In this document: in pieces, positions 52,811 to 61,135 of the stretch
Position numbering within the stretch: position 1 is the first letter of the stretch
How the letters are laid out: each line of letters starts with the position of its first letter
Origin: PHAA01 sp963665865
Lineage (GTDB): Bacteria; Bacillota; Syntrophomonadia; Syntrophomonadales; Syntrophomonadaceae
Direction: 5' to 3'
DNA length: 64,000 nucleotides
NCBI GenBank assembly: GCA_963665865.2
Contig: CAXXWF010000001.1
Location: 2,418,001-2,482,000 of the forward strand
Notes under the pieces: generated by a model
Databases searched by the model: none
What the model was told of the DNA's origin: nothing
The model's input: the letters and a program-made list of their open reading frames with translations, nothing else
Translations under genes and position numbers: made by a program

Positions 52811-55447
52811 TTACAGGGTCTCACTCAGGCCGTCGTTTTTAATTACCGGTGCGGCAGCCTTTATAGGCATTATCTTACGATAGACTTCTTGGGGGGATTT
52901 CTTTTTGTTATCCACAGTGAGAAGTCGATCTATACTGATAGCAAAGAGTTTTTCATTTTCTTCTAAGTACGGCAGGATGAGATCCCAGTCCGCATCGCTG
53001 ATTTCATTAAATTCACCGCCGTTAAGCTGTTCTTCAACCAGCTTTTTCTGCGGATCACGGACATAGATCGCGCCGCCGGATGCAAGTGAGAAAATGTTAG
53101 AGCCCGGGTAGGGTGTGTCATATTCCCTGATAGAGCCGTCCTCATCATTAAAGCCGATCCCGTTTAAGACGACAAACCCACCGCCGTTAAGCGGATCGCC
53201 GGCCATGAAGGATTCCGCCAGATAGTCCAGTGCCGTACCGTTAATAACCACGCGCGGTCTGCCTACGGCATTGATCAGCGGCCGTCCGGCGGCATTACCC
53301 ATGATATAGGCGACGCCGCCTTTGGCACCGTACATGAAGGTCTGGCCGACATCGCCGTAGACCACCAGCTTACCGTCTTTCATAATCTGGCAGAGCTGAT
53401 CCTGGGCATTGCCGTGCACGTAGATTTCCATGCCGTCAATGCCGGAGGCCAGATAATCGCCGGAAGAGCCATAGACATCTATCCGCACGCCTTGCGTAGC
53501 CGCGCCGAACCCGCACCCGGTAAAGCGCTGGCCGCGGTACTTGTATACAATAAAGCGTTTCCAGCCCAGTTTGTAGGCTTTGACAATCAGCACTGCGTCG
53601 CACAGATCGCCTTCCGGTTCAAAGGCTTCTGCATCAATAACCAGGATCTTCTCTTTATTCTGCGGAGCACGGATTTCCCCTCGCGTGGCAAAATCAATCC
53701 GGCTGAAGAGAGAGTTTGATTTCCCGGTAATCATGGTGGTTTCATCAAAAATCGCATCCAGAGCGAGCTTGATGACATGCTGGACTGAGCTTCTCTTTAT
53801 CTTGCCGGTATTATAGCGCAAGTCGCTCAAAAGAGTCAGACTGTCAATCGCGATTTGCTTAAATTCCTCATTTTCATCCGTATGCTTTTTGATGGTTTGG
53901 GCAGCGAACCTAAGGCTGTTGGCATCGAATCCGCTGATATTTTCCTGGATATAGGCCACTATTTTCCGGGTGGCTGTGGCCGGATCTTTTTCAGCAAAAA
54001 AGGTTTGAAGATTTTGCTCGATCACCATGCAGGCCGCATTGGATTCAACCGGCTGGGCAACATCACAGATTTCTTTATCCTTAGGAGTTTCAATTAGGCG
54101 GCCGAATTTATCAGTACAGACCAGCTTTTTATTGCCGCTGGCGTCGCCGCTATCCTTCAGGCTGAAGATAAAGGAGCCGCCGTCCGTATAGCTGCCGCCG
54201 CGGGCATTCCAATACTTGTCGGCAATGGGTCGGAAGCGGGCATCTTCCCTTACCAGCGAGATCAGGGTAGCATCAATGGCCTGCTTTTCCGAACAGATCA
54301 GTCCCACCTGCACTTCGCCTTCCTGCAGGGCAAATACCTGAGGACGCAGCATGGCGGTATCGGTAATGCCGATCAGCTGGAACTGGCCATCCCGCACGTC
54401 ATTTCTGGCGATGATGAAGAACCACGGACCGTCGGGTGAGGCGCTCACATGATGCGTCTGAATGGCCTTGTAGAGCTGCTGCTTTTCAGGAGACAGCATA
54501 TCGAAGTCCCTTTCCGAGGTCGGCGCCATGGCTTCAATCAGATGTTCAAGCGGATACTTGTACACGCGGCTCCACAGGTCAAGCAGCAGGGCCGCTTCCT
54601 CGGTATCGGTCAGAAACAGGGGCTGGTAATTGCGCTGTTTCAGGTATTCATATATCGACTGGTAGTTGGCGAAATCGCCGTTGTGCACTAACGCCTCGTT
54701 CAGCGCGCTGAAAGGATGGCAACCGCCTGGATGCCAGACACGTCCGCGTGTGGGATAGCGCTGGTGAGCCAGCCAGATATGCGCCTTGAAATCATCCAGC
54801 TTGTAATAACGCACCACATTCTCGGCATATCCCACAATTTTTAAGATCATCATATTGCGGCCATGCGACATGACAAAGGCTTTTTTCTCGCCCAGCGAGG
54901 CATAATAGCGCGTATTGATCTTGAAGCTGTTCTGATACACAAACTCATCTTCAGCATCGCGCCGTTCCATGAAGGTCAGGCCATTTTCCTGGATGAAGGC
55001 ATCCAGTACATCGTCCTTGACGCGCACAAAATAGCGCATGATATCCGGCGGCCTTACTTCCAGGCCGATGGACTGATAATCATCGAGGGTGTCAAGCTTC
55101 TCGTATTTATCTATTGTAAAGTACGGTTTGATATAGGTCCCTTCGATCTCTGCTGCCACGCTGTTATCAAGCAGGGCAATGTGGAGCATGTAGTCATCAT
55201 CCAGGACCTGGCGGGAAATGCCTAAGGCTTCCGGTACAAAACCGACTGCGCCGATGCCGCCGCCTTTGCCGTTGCCGCGGTTGTGCATCTGTGCCGAAGG
55301 CTCAAAGATGTTTTTTCCGGTAACCGGAATTGAGCTGATAAATCCGGTAACCCCACAGCCGCCTTCCTCTTCCGTGTTAGGGGCCAGCGGCGGTACCTGA
55401 CGTAAAAGCTCACTACGCGATTCTAATATTTTGTCAGCTTTATCCAT
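52811..55447 (-). CDS. glutamate-synthase-like fused amidotransferase and GXGXG protein (878 aa)
   Basis: Residues about 31-430 form a class II glutamine amidotransferase: the cysteine of EGGCGVTGF would become N-terminal after processing, and QMHNRGNGKGGG and HQRYPTRGRVWHPGGCHPFS match the family. Residues about 630-860 form a GXGXG beta-helix domain as in GltB (TGCGFGAATQGVRIDVYGSS, GNAQDQLCQIMKDGKLVVYG). It joins the GltB1 and GltB3 parts of archaeal-type glutamate synthase. The middle (440-610) is unassigned. Last gene of the four-gene operon; broken copies exist at 46.7 and 41.8 kb. Confidence 0.85.
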   Translation of the reverse strand: MDKADKILESRSELLRQVPPLAPNTEEEGGCGVTGFISSIPVTGKNIFEPSAQMHNRGNGKGGGIGAVGFVPEALGISRQVLDDDYMLHIALLDNSVAAEIEGTYIKPYFTIDKYEKLDTLDDYQSIGLEVRPPDIMRYFVRVKDDVLDAFIQENGLTFMERRDAEDEFVYQNSFKINTRYYASLGEKKAFVMSHGRNMMILKIVGYAENVVRYYKLDDFKAHIWLAHQRYPTRGRVWHPGGCHPFSALNEALVHNGDFANYQSIYEYLKQRNYQPLFLTDTEEAALLLDLWSRVYKYPLEHLIEAMAPTSERDFDMLSPEKQQLYKAIQTHHVSASPDGPWFFIIARNDVRDGQFQLIGITDTAMLRPQVFALQEGEVQVGLICSEKQAIDATLISLVREDARFRPIADKYWNARGGSYTDGGSFIFSLKDSGDASGNKKLVCTDKFGRLIETPKDKEICDVAQPVESNAACMVIEQNLQTFFAEKDPATATRKIVAYIQENISGFDANSLRFAAQTIKKHTDENEEFKQIAIDSLTLLSDLRYNTGKIKRSSVQHVIKLALDAIFDETTMITGKSNSLFSRIDFATRGEIRAPQNKEKILVIDAEAFEPEGDLCDAVLIVKAYKLGWKRFIVYKYRGQRFTGCGFGAATQGVRIDVYGSSGDYLASGIDGMEIYVHGNAQDQLCQIMKDGKLVVYGDVGQTFMYGAKGGVAYIMGNAAGRPLINAVGRPRVVINGTALDYLAESFMAGDPLNGGGFVVLNGIGFNDEDGSIREYDTPYPGSNIFSLASGGAIYVRDPQKKLVEEQLNGGEFNEISDADWDLILPYLEENEKLFAISIDRLLTVDNKKKSPQEVYRKIMPIKAAAPVIKNDGLSETL

Positions 55448-55463
55448 GTTAATCTTACTCCGT

Positions 55464-56945
55464 TCATTTGCTGTAATCGATATGTTCCAGCAGGTCTGTA
55501 CGGCCTACAAGTTCTTTGACACTCTTCATGCCGAATTTCTGCAGGATTTCTACCAGTTGATAATTCCAGGCATTATACATATTCGTCAAACGCTGGGTGG
55601 CCCATTTTTCGTTAAATAGATCCGCCAGTTCCGAGTCGGTTGAGGCGATACCGCGGGAGCAGCCGCGACCGGATTCACAGTTGCCGCAGCGCACACATTC
55701 TAAAGAGACCAGTTCCGCCGTGCCGATTACCACACCATCGGCGCCTAAGCAAATGGCCTTGGCCAGGTCGTGCGCAGTGCGGATGCCGCCCGAGGCAATC
55801 AGGGTTACCACATCTCTTGCGCCTTCGGCCTTTAAAAAATTGTGCACCTTGGTAATGGCGTACTCAATTGGCATGGCGATGTTTTTCTTGGCTATATCCG
55901 GCGCTGCGCCGGTGCCGCCGTAGCCGCCATCGATATGGATGATATGGGCGCCGGCATAGTAGGAACCGACCGCCACCATGTCCACATCATTGGGCGTAGA
56001 AACTTTAACTGAAACGAGGGCAATGGGGTTCATCTGCTTGATCCAATCGATATGCTTCTTGTGGTCTTCAATGGAATATACCGAGTGGAAAGGGAACGGT
56101 GAAAAGAGGGAGGTGCCTTTAACCGCCTCGCGCATTTTGGCAACGCTTTCCGTATTCTTCTCGCCCAAGAGATGGCCGCCCAAACCGGGTTTGGCGCCCT
56201 GCGCGTATTTGAATTCGATGATTTTAACGCGCTGGATGGTTTCTTCCCGCACGCCGAACAGACCGGTGGCAACCTGAGTTATGACATGATCATCATAAGG
56301 CTTTAAAACATCCGGGTAGCCGCCTTCTCCCGTGCAGGTAAAGGTGTTCCATATAGCCGCGTTGTGGGCCTTGGAAACCATGGTCGGCAGGCTGACGGAT
56401 CCGAATGACATACCGCCGCCATAGACCGGGGTGGAAATGACCACCGGCGCTCTTCCGTCATTGCGGCGGTTGAGCTCAATGGCGGTTGATATCTCGGACT
56501 TGTCCACCTTGGGCGGATTGGCCGGGAACTTGAAGCGCAATTTATCAAAGCCGCCCCCGGAGTTGCCCACGTTATATTCAAGGTCGGTACGCTCTGGCGG
56601 ATAGCCCGTCTCAGCCATGATCCAGGTGCCGGTAATCATGTCGGCGGTCCAGCGGGGATCCCCCAACGTTTCATACATGGGATTGGGCGATAGGCTCAAA
56701 GCCTTGCGCGGACACTGGGCAATGCAGCAGAATTCCTTGGACTGGCATTCAAAGCCAATGCATTTGTAATCGATAGGCGGATTGACCCTGTTATGCCCCT
56801 CCGGCCGTTCATGAACGCCATAAGGACAGGTCTTGGCGCAGGTACCGCAGTTGATGCAGTCATTCGACCGTGTAATCTTATACTTGGGCACCTGGTGTTT
56901 AAACCGGGAAGGCATCTTTTTAATTTTTACTGTTGATGGTTTCAT
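55464..56945 (-). CDS. glutamate-synthase-like FMN subunit with ferredoxin domain (493 aa)
   Basis: N-terminal ferredoxin-like part with two sets of cysteines (CINCGTCAKTCP and CIGFECQSKEFCCIAQCP), then the FMN-binding TIM barrel of glutamate synthase (GGGMSFGSVSLPTM, GAKPGLGGHLLGEKN, GGYGGTGAAPDIA) and its 3Fe-4S cysteines (CVRCGNCESGRGC). The frame is open to 57083 through the upstream gene; I start at the ATG at 56945, which has GGTGAGA and clears that gene by 19 bases. It corresponds to GltB2 of archaeal-type glutamate synthase. Confidence 0.88.
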   Translation of the reverse strand: MKPSTVKIKKMPSRFKHQVPKYKITRSNDCINCGTCAKTCPYGVHERPEGHNRVNPPIDYKCIGFECQSKEFCCIAQCPRKALSLSPNPMYETLGDPRWTADMITGTWIMAETGYPPERTDLEYNVGNSGGGFDKLRFKFPANPPKVDKSEISTAIELNRRNDGRAPVVISTPVYGGGMSFGSVSLPTMVSKAHNAAIWNTFTCTGEGGYPDVLKPYDDHVITQVATGLFGVREETIQRVKIIEFKYAQGAKPGLGGHLLGEKNTESVAKMREAVKGTSLFSPFPFHSVYSIEDHKKHIDWIKQMNPIALVSVKVSTPNDVDMVAVGSYYAGAHIIHIDGGYGGTGAAPDIAKKNIAMPIEYAITKVHNFLKAEGARDVVTLIASGGIRTAHDLAKAICLGADGVVIGTAELVSLECVRCGNCESGRGCSRGIASTDSELADLFNEKWATQRLTNMYNAWNYQLVEILQKFGMKSVKELVGRTDLLEHIDYSK

Positions 56946-56964
56946 ATTCTCACCCATTTTTCTA

Positions 56965-58362
56965 TTATTGTTTAAATAATTTGCCGAATGTTTCCTGGTC
57001 AATCTCTTCAAAGAAGATGGCCCGGCCGGTCTCTCCGCGCAACCGTCTGGCTTCGCGGATACCCATGGCGCCCATGACCTCAAGCAGCTGGGAATGCCAT
57101 GCGCCCATCAGGTTGACCATGCGCTGGGTAATGATATCCACTGATAATTTTTCGAGGCCGTCCGGCAGAAGCAGCAGCTTTTCCGGCTCTTCGTATAAAC
57201 GGGCGCCTAAGGCGATGAACAGCGGGATATCTATCGCTGTCAGATCGCCGCCGCAGAGCATTGATTTAGGCACGTGCTCGGCCATCGCCATACCGCCGGA
57301 GAAGATCAGGGTGATTTCATCGCGGATTCTCTCCTCGACCAGCTTCAAGTGGATGGAGCGGATGATATCTTTCATTAGGCGCGGTTTGAAGTTAGCCTCC
57401 TTGTCTTTGTTTATCTCCTGGCCGCGATAATCCGCCACGATATGGATTACCTCCGCGCCGCTGTTTACCAGCTTGGAGACGATGCCTTCAATGCCGCTGA
57501 TGGCCGGAACGCGGATAATGGTTACCGCATTGCTGGTATTTTTGATGCGCTCTTTTATGGCTGCAAGTTTATCCGGCAGGGCATCGGTATAATCAATGGC
57601 GACCAGACGGGCGTTCTTCAGGATGTCTGCATACTTGTCAATTTCACCCTCAGTAATGAACGGGATGATATTGGCGCTGTATGTTTCCAGCTCCGGCTTA
57701 ATATCTGCCGCCGGCAAAATAACGCAGGTGCTGATCTGGCTGGCGGCCTTGATCAGAGCAAGCATAACATTCGGGCTTAATTCCACCGGTGGTATATCAA
57801 AGAGAATAGGAATAGGGATATCAACGGTGGGATGCGGCTGCGTCAACAGGCGGCCTTCGGCGTCAAAGGCCAGATGGCCCAGCTTGCGGCCCAGCTCCAC
57901 ACCGGTGCTGATATATTCCCGACCGTGAATTCCGTCACGCGTAGGGCGCACGATTTCCGACATGTCGGTCCACATGCTGTCAAAGCCTGCCCCGGTAAAC
58001 GGCCCGCGGTATCCGGCGCCGGTCACGGGAACCTTGCCGTCTTCGGCCTGCTTCCAGAGCGTGAGGAAAATGTCCGCTTTCCAGTAGGAGCCGCTGATAT
58101 TGACAAAATCCTGGTGCAGGGATTTTTCCAGCGCTCCGCGCGGGCATTCCTGAATGCACCTGAAGCAGTTCCGACACACCACCGTATTGGGGTCCGCCAT
58201 TTTGCGCCGATCGCCTTTTCTGCGCTTATGGGCTTCATAGATACAGACCTTGGTGCACCTTCCGCAGTTGATGCAGTTTTCTCCCCGGGTGATTTTGAAC
58301 TTATAGAGATATTCCATCTCCAGCGGGGTAACTTCTGGATGAATATGATATTTCTTTGGCAT
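56965..58362 (-). CDS. glutamate-synthase-related Fe-S protein, degenerate barrel (465 aa)
   Basis: A paralogue of the next gene. The N-terminal cysteine sets (CINCGRCTKVCIYEAHKR and CRNCFRCIQECP) are kept. The barrel is recognisable (GREYISTGVELGRKLG, IFSGGMAMAEHVPKS, MVNLMGAWHSQLLEVMG), but the cysteines for the 3Fe-4S cluster and the glycine-rich FMN phosphate loops are missing. It is probably an electron-transfer or structural partner of the active subunit. The ATG follows the end of the FAD gene by about 150 bases. Confidence 0.8.
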   Translation of the reverse strand: MPKKYHIHPEVTPLEMEYLYKFKITRGENCINCGRCTKVCIYEAHKRRKGDRRKMADPNTVVCRNCFRCIQECPRGALEKSLHQDFVNISGSYWKADIFLTLWKQAEDGKVPVTGAGYRGPFTGAGFDSMWTDMSEIVRPTRDGIHGREYISTGVELGRKLGHLAFDAEGRLLTQPHPTVDIPIPILFDIPPVELSPNVMLALIKAASQISTCVILPAADIKPELETYSANIIPFITEGEIDKYADILKNARLVAIDYTDALPDKLAAIKERIKNTSNAVTIIRVPAISGIEGIVSKLVNSGAEVIHIVADYRGQEINKDKEANFKPRLMKDIIRSIHLKLVEERIRDEITLIFSGGMAMAEHVPKSMLCGGDLTAIDIPLFIALGARLYEEPEKLLLLPDGLEKLSVDIITQRMVNLMGAWHSQLLEVMGAMGIREARRLRGETGRAIFFEEIDQETFGKLFKQ

Positions 58363-58514
58363 AATCTTTTTCCATCTCTTCTTTATAGTTTTTTGTACTT
58401 TAGGAATTTATGGTTCTTGCCAAATATTTGGCAAGGATTAAGGAATAAAGTACTGAAAATTGCTGTCTATTGGAACTGATTGCAGAGCAATTTTCTTGTT
58501 GCTTAAAACTAACC

Positions 58515-60359
58515 CTACCTGTCCACCATTTCCCAATATTCCTTGCTTTGATCAACTTTTTTCAGGAAATCGGCAATCTGTGCATCCGGACGGCCGAATG
58601 TCCCTTCAATCCTTTTTTCCAGCGCATCCCAGAGCATCATGAGCTCAAGGTTGGTCTGGCATATCTCTTCACAGCCCTTGCAGTGCATGCACATGAAAGC
58701 TTTGGCTGCTTCTTCCGGGGTTACGTTTTTGCCTTCCAGAAGCTTTTTGGCCAGCGCGACCTTGCCCTTGGCTGTTATCGCTTCATTGCCGGTTACAAGA
58801 TAAGCCGGGCATACGGCTATACAGTTGCCGCATTTGGCGCAGGCATGTATGCTGAGTTCGACATCAAGGCTGTCGAGCTTCTGGTCTTTACTGAAGAACA
58901 TTCTGGCCACCCTGCCGATGACTGGTGCTAAGAAGATCATCACCTGCATGTTTATACCTAATAAGGCGGGATTAAAGATCTGGGCCGGAATGTTAAAGAA
59001 TTTGGATTTTACCGCAAAGAATTTGCCGGGATTCATGATATTGTTCGGATCAACCTTGGCTTTATAGGCCCGGAGTTCCTGCTGTTTGCCTTTGCTGTAT
59101 AAATGATTGATAAAAGAGGCATTCCAGATGCCAAGGCCATACGGTTCGGCACCCATGTTTAAAGCCGTCTGGGTCAGCATCGGAACCAGGGCCATATTGA
59201 GAGAGTATTTCAATTTTCTTGAGTCGCACAGATAAGGGGTCATCACGAGGGCGTGTTTTTCGTCCAGGATGTAGGAATCAATACACACTTCCACTCCGAA
59301 AGCCGTCCCCATTTTTTGGGCCTTCTCAATAAAGGCGGCAACCTTCTGGATGGGGATAATGGTTTCACTGGTCAGGATGCTCGGACCCAGACGTTTGGCT
59401 TTGGCGCCAAAGAGACGCTCGTTCCATAAATAGCTGGCCACATAACTGGGTGCTTCATCAATGCCGGTCATTTGTGACAAAAATGTTACAAATTTCTGAT
59501 CATCATCCGCGCTGCTCAATTCCACCAGAACAGCGGTACTCTTTTTAAACACATTATCGTGCATGACCTCATTGGTATCGCTCATATGGTTTTCATCCAG
59601 AAAGCGAATGACATTCACGCTGATGTTTTTTTTCTCTTTACTGTTTACAAAGCGATCAATAAAATCAAAGGCTGCATACGCATTGCCAAAATAGAGCAGG
59701 TGCGAAAAAGACGCCGGCGGTGTTGGTCTAAGGGTGAGGGTTACTTCCACGATGATGCCGAAGACGCCTTCGGTAGAGATATAATAGGCAAATTCTTCAT
59801 CAGCCGGAGTCAGCGTTTTGGATTCACCCGAAGCGGTCACCACGGTCATGGACTGGATTTGTTTTGACAGGTGGCCATAGCGGAAACTGTTGATACTGTA
59901 GCCGCCGGTTGCAATCCATCCCGCCACTGTGGAAAATTTGCTTGATGGATAAGTCATCAAGGACAGCCCCTGCTTTTTGGCCACGATGTCTATATCGCTC
60001 CAGCGCGCACCCGCTTCAACCCGGGCGGTCTTTTGTTCCGGGTTGATTTCGATGATTTTCCTGAAAGGGGACAGATCAACCACGATCCCGGCCTTAGTGG
60101 GGATGACGCCGCCAAATCCCCATGAAGCGGCTCCGCGTGGTATAATCGGGATATTCTTCTCATTGGCAAAGGCTAACACCTTTTTGATCTCTGCGACATT
60201 TTTAGGCTGCACCACGAAGGATGGTTGCGTTTTAAATAACAGTTTGGTCATGAAAGAGGGTATGTCGCCGATGTCATGGCTGTACATCTCTTTCTCTTCC
60301 GGTTTGTCGATAATTTTTATATCGCCAGCAATTCTTCTAAACTCTTCTATTATTTTCAT
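58515..60359 (-). CDS. FAD-linked 2-hydroxyacid dehydrogenase-like protein with Fe-S domain (614 aa)
   Basis: Residues about 40-230 form a PCMH-type FAD domain (IPIIPRGAASWGFGGVIPTK, STVAGWIATGGYSINSFRYG). A GlcD/D-lactate dehydrogenase-like substrate domain follows. The C-terminus has two 4Fe-4S motifs (CAKCGNCIAVCPAY, CMHCKGCEEICQTN), as in GlcD-GlcF fusions. I start at the ATG at 60359. It is the first gene of the operon and may oxidise a 2-hydroxyacid, feeding electrons to the synthase subunits in place of GltD; the substrate is unknown. Confidence 0.85.
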   Translation of the reverse strand: MKIIEEFRRIAGDIKIIDKPEEKEMYSHDIGDIPSFMTKLLFKTQPSFVVQPKNVAEIKKVLAFANEKNIPIIPRGAASWGFGGVIPTKAGIVVDLSPFRKIIEINPEQKTARVEAGARWSDIDIVAKKQGLSLMTYPSSKFSTVAGWIATGGYSINSFRYGHLSKQIQSMTVVTASGESKTLTPADEEFAYYISTEGVFGIIVEVTLTLRPTPPASFSHLLYFGNAYAAFDFIDRFVNSKEKKNISVNVIRFLDENHMSDTNEVMHDNVFKKSTAVLVELSSADDDQKFVTFLSQMTGIDEAPSYVASYLWNERLFGAKAKRLGPSILTSETIIPIQKVAAFIEKAQKMGTAFGVEVCIDSYILDEKHALVMTPYLCDSRKLKYSLNMALVPMLTQTALNMGAEPYGLGIWNASFINHLYSKGKQQELRAYKAKVDPNNIMNPGKFFAVKSKFFNIPAQIFNPALLGINMQVMIFLAPVIGRVARMFFSKDQKLDSLDVELSIHACAKCGNCIAVCPAYLVTGNEAITAKGKVALAKKLLEGKNVTPEEAAKAFMCMHCKGCEEICQTNLELMMLWDALEKRIEGTFGRPDAQIADFLKKVDQSKEYWEMVDR

Positions 60360-60428
60360 ATTGTCCCCATTTCCCAAGCTGGCCTCACCTGCCCTTAGTA
60401 TTAAATATTATGTTCCATAAAAGGCAAT

Positions 60429-60499
60429 AAAAAAAAACGCCCTAAGATATGGTTTAAGCATGATTACTGCTACAACCTAACTTAAGGACGCCGTTGTCC
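60429..60499 (-). promoter_or_regulatory. attenuator in the leader of the glutamate-synthase-like operon
   Basis: On the minus strand GGCGTCCTTAAG pairs with CTTAGGGCG, with inner GGTT/AACC and GCA/TGC steps, and is followed by nine T (60437-60429): a strong terminator before the first gene. Overlapping its left arm, GGAC-AACGGC-GTCC (60499-60486) gives a 4-base stem with a six-base loop that has A first and G fourth, as in ANTAR targets. The upstream AAAGTCGAAAGCTTT could form another hairpin but without a six-base loop. Confidence 0.6.
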
Positions 60500-60514
60500 A
60501 AAGCTTTCGACTTT

Positions 60515-60570
60515 ATTTTACATGCATTACATTGTTAATACAATAGGTAATATGAAGAAATATTGTATAC
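60515..60570 (-). promoter_or_regulatory. promoter of the glutamate-synthase-like operon with GTATAC box
   Basis: TTGTAT (60543-60538), 17 bases, TAAAAT (60520-60515). GTATAC (60570-60565), followed by AATATTTC, ends exactly 21 bases upstream of the -35. Confidence 0.6.
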
Positions 60571-60707
60571 TTTTTTGATGGATACCATGTCGCAAAGTAC
60601 CTGTAACTGCTGGACCTATGCAACAAGCGGTTATTAAAAGGCTTCAGGCAATTATTACCTGGTATTCCCGCATCCAATGATCCGATTGAATTAACCAGGC
60701 CAAATAC

Positions 60708-60874
60708 CTAGTACCCTGTTAACCCTAATTCTATATATTCTCGTCGGTTAAATTTCCGTATGACTGCGTTATCGTCAGTCGCAATACGGCCCAGTATTAC
60801 TCACTCCTCCGCCTTGTCCTGCGAAAATTTTCCTCGCCGATTTATGTACAGAATTAGGGTTAACAGGGTACTAG
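60708..60874. mobile_element. MITE-like element, copy B
   Basis: Perfect 25-base terminal inverted repeats (CTAGTACCCTGTTAACCC...) enclose 167 bases. The interior, read on the minus strand, shares AAGGCGGAGGAGTGAGTAAT-ACTGG, CGTATTGCGA and AACGCAGT with copy A. No ORF. Confidence 0.75.
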
Positions 60875-60919
60875 CATCTCCCATAAGCTGGCCGAACCAG
60901 GGTTTGGAAAATACCTCCT

Positions 60920-61113
60920 GCCCGGCTCCGCGCTGACAAGCGTAAAATCGCAGATCTTGAGGAAACGGTAGACATCCTAAAAAAAGCAACGGCCTTCTTC
61001 GCCAAGAGCGACCGAATGTAACCTATCAATTCATCAGGAACACAGCTCCGTTTTTTCCGGTTGAGAAGATGTGCCAAACGCTTAGAGTATCACGGAGCGG
61101 CTATCCCATTTGA
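60920..61113 (+). mobile_element. IS3-family remnant, orfA end and orfB start
   Basis: One frame reads RADKRKIADLEETVDILKKA then TAFFAKSDRM and stop, the leucine-zipper end of IS3 OrfA. A shifted frame reads YQFIRNTAPFFPVEKMCQTL and RVSRSGYP, the start of OrfB. Both then end. The arrangement with a frameshift between them is as in intact IS3 elements; everything else is lost. The piece is immediately beside MITE copy B. Confidence 0.75.
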
Positions 61114-61135
61114 TTGACAAATAATTTTCTATTAT

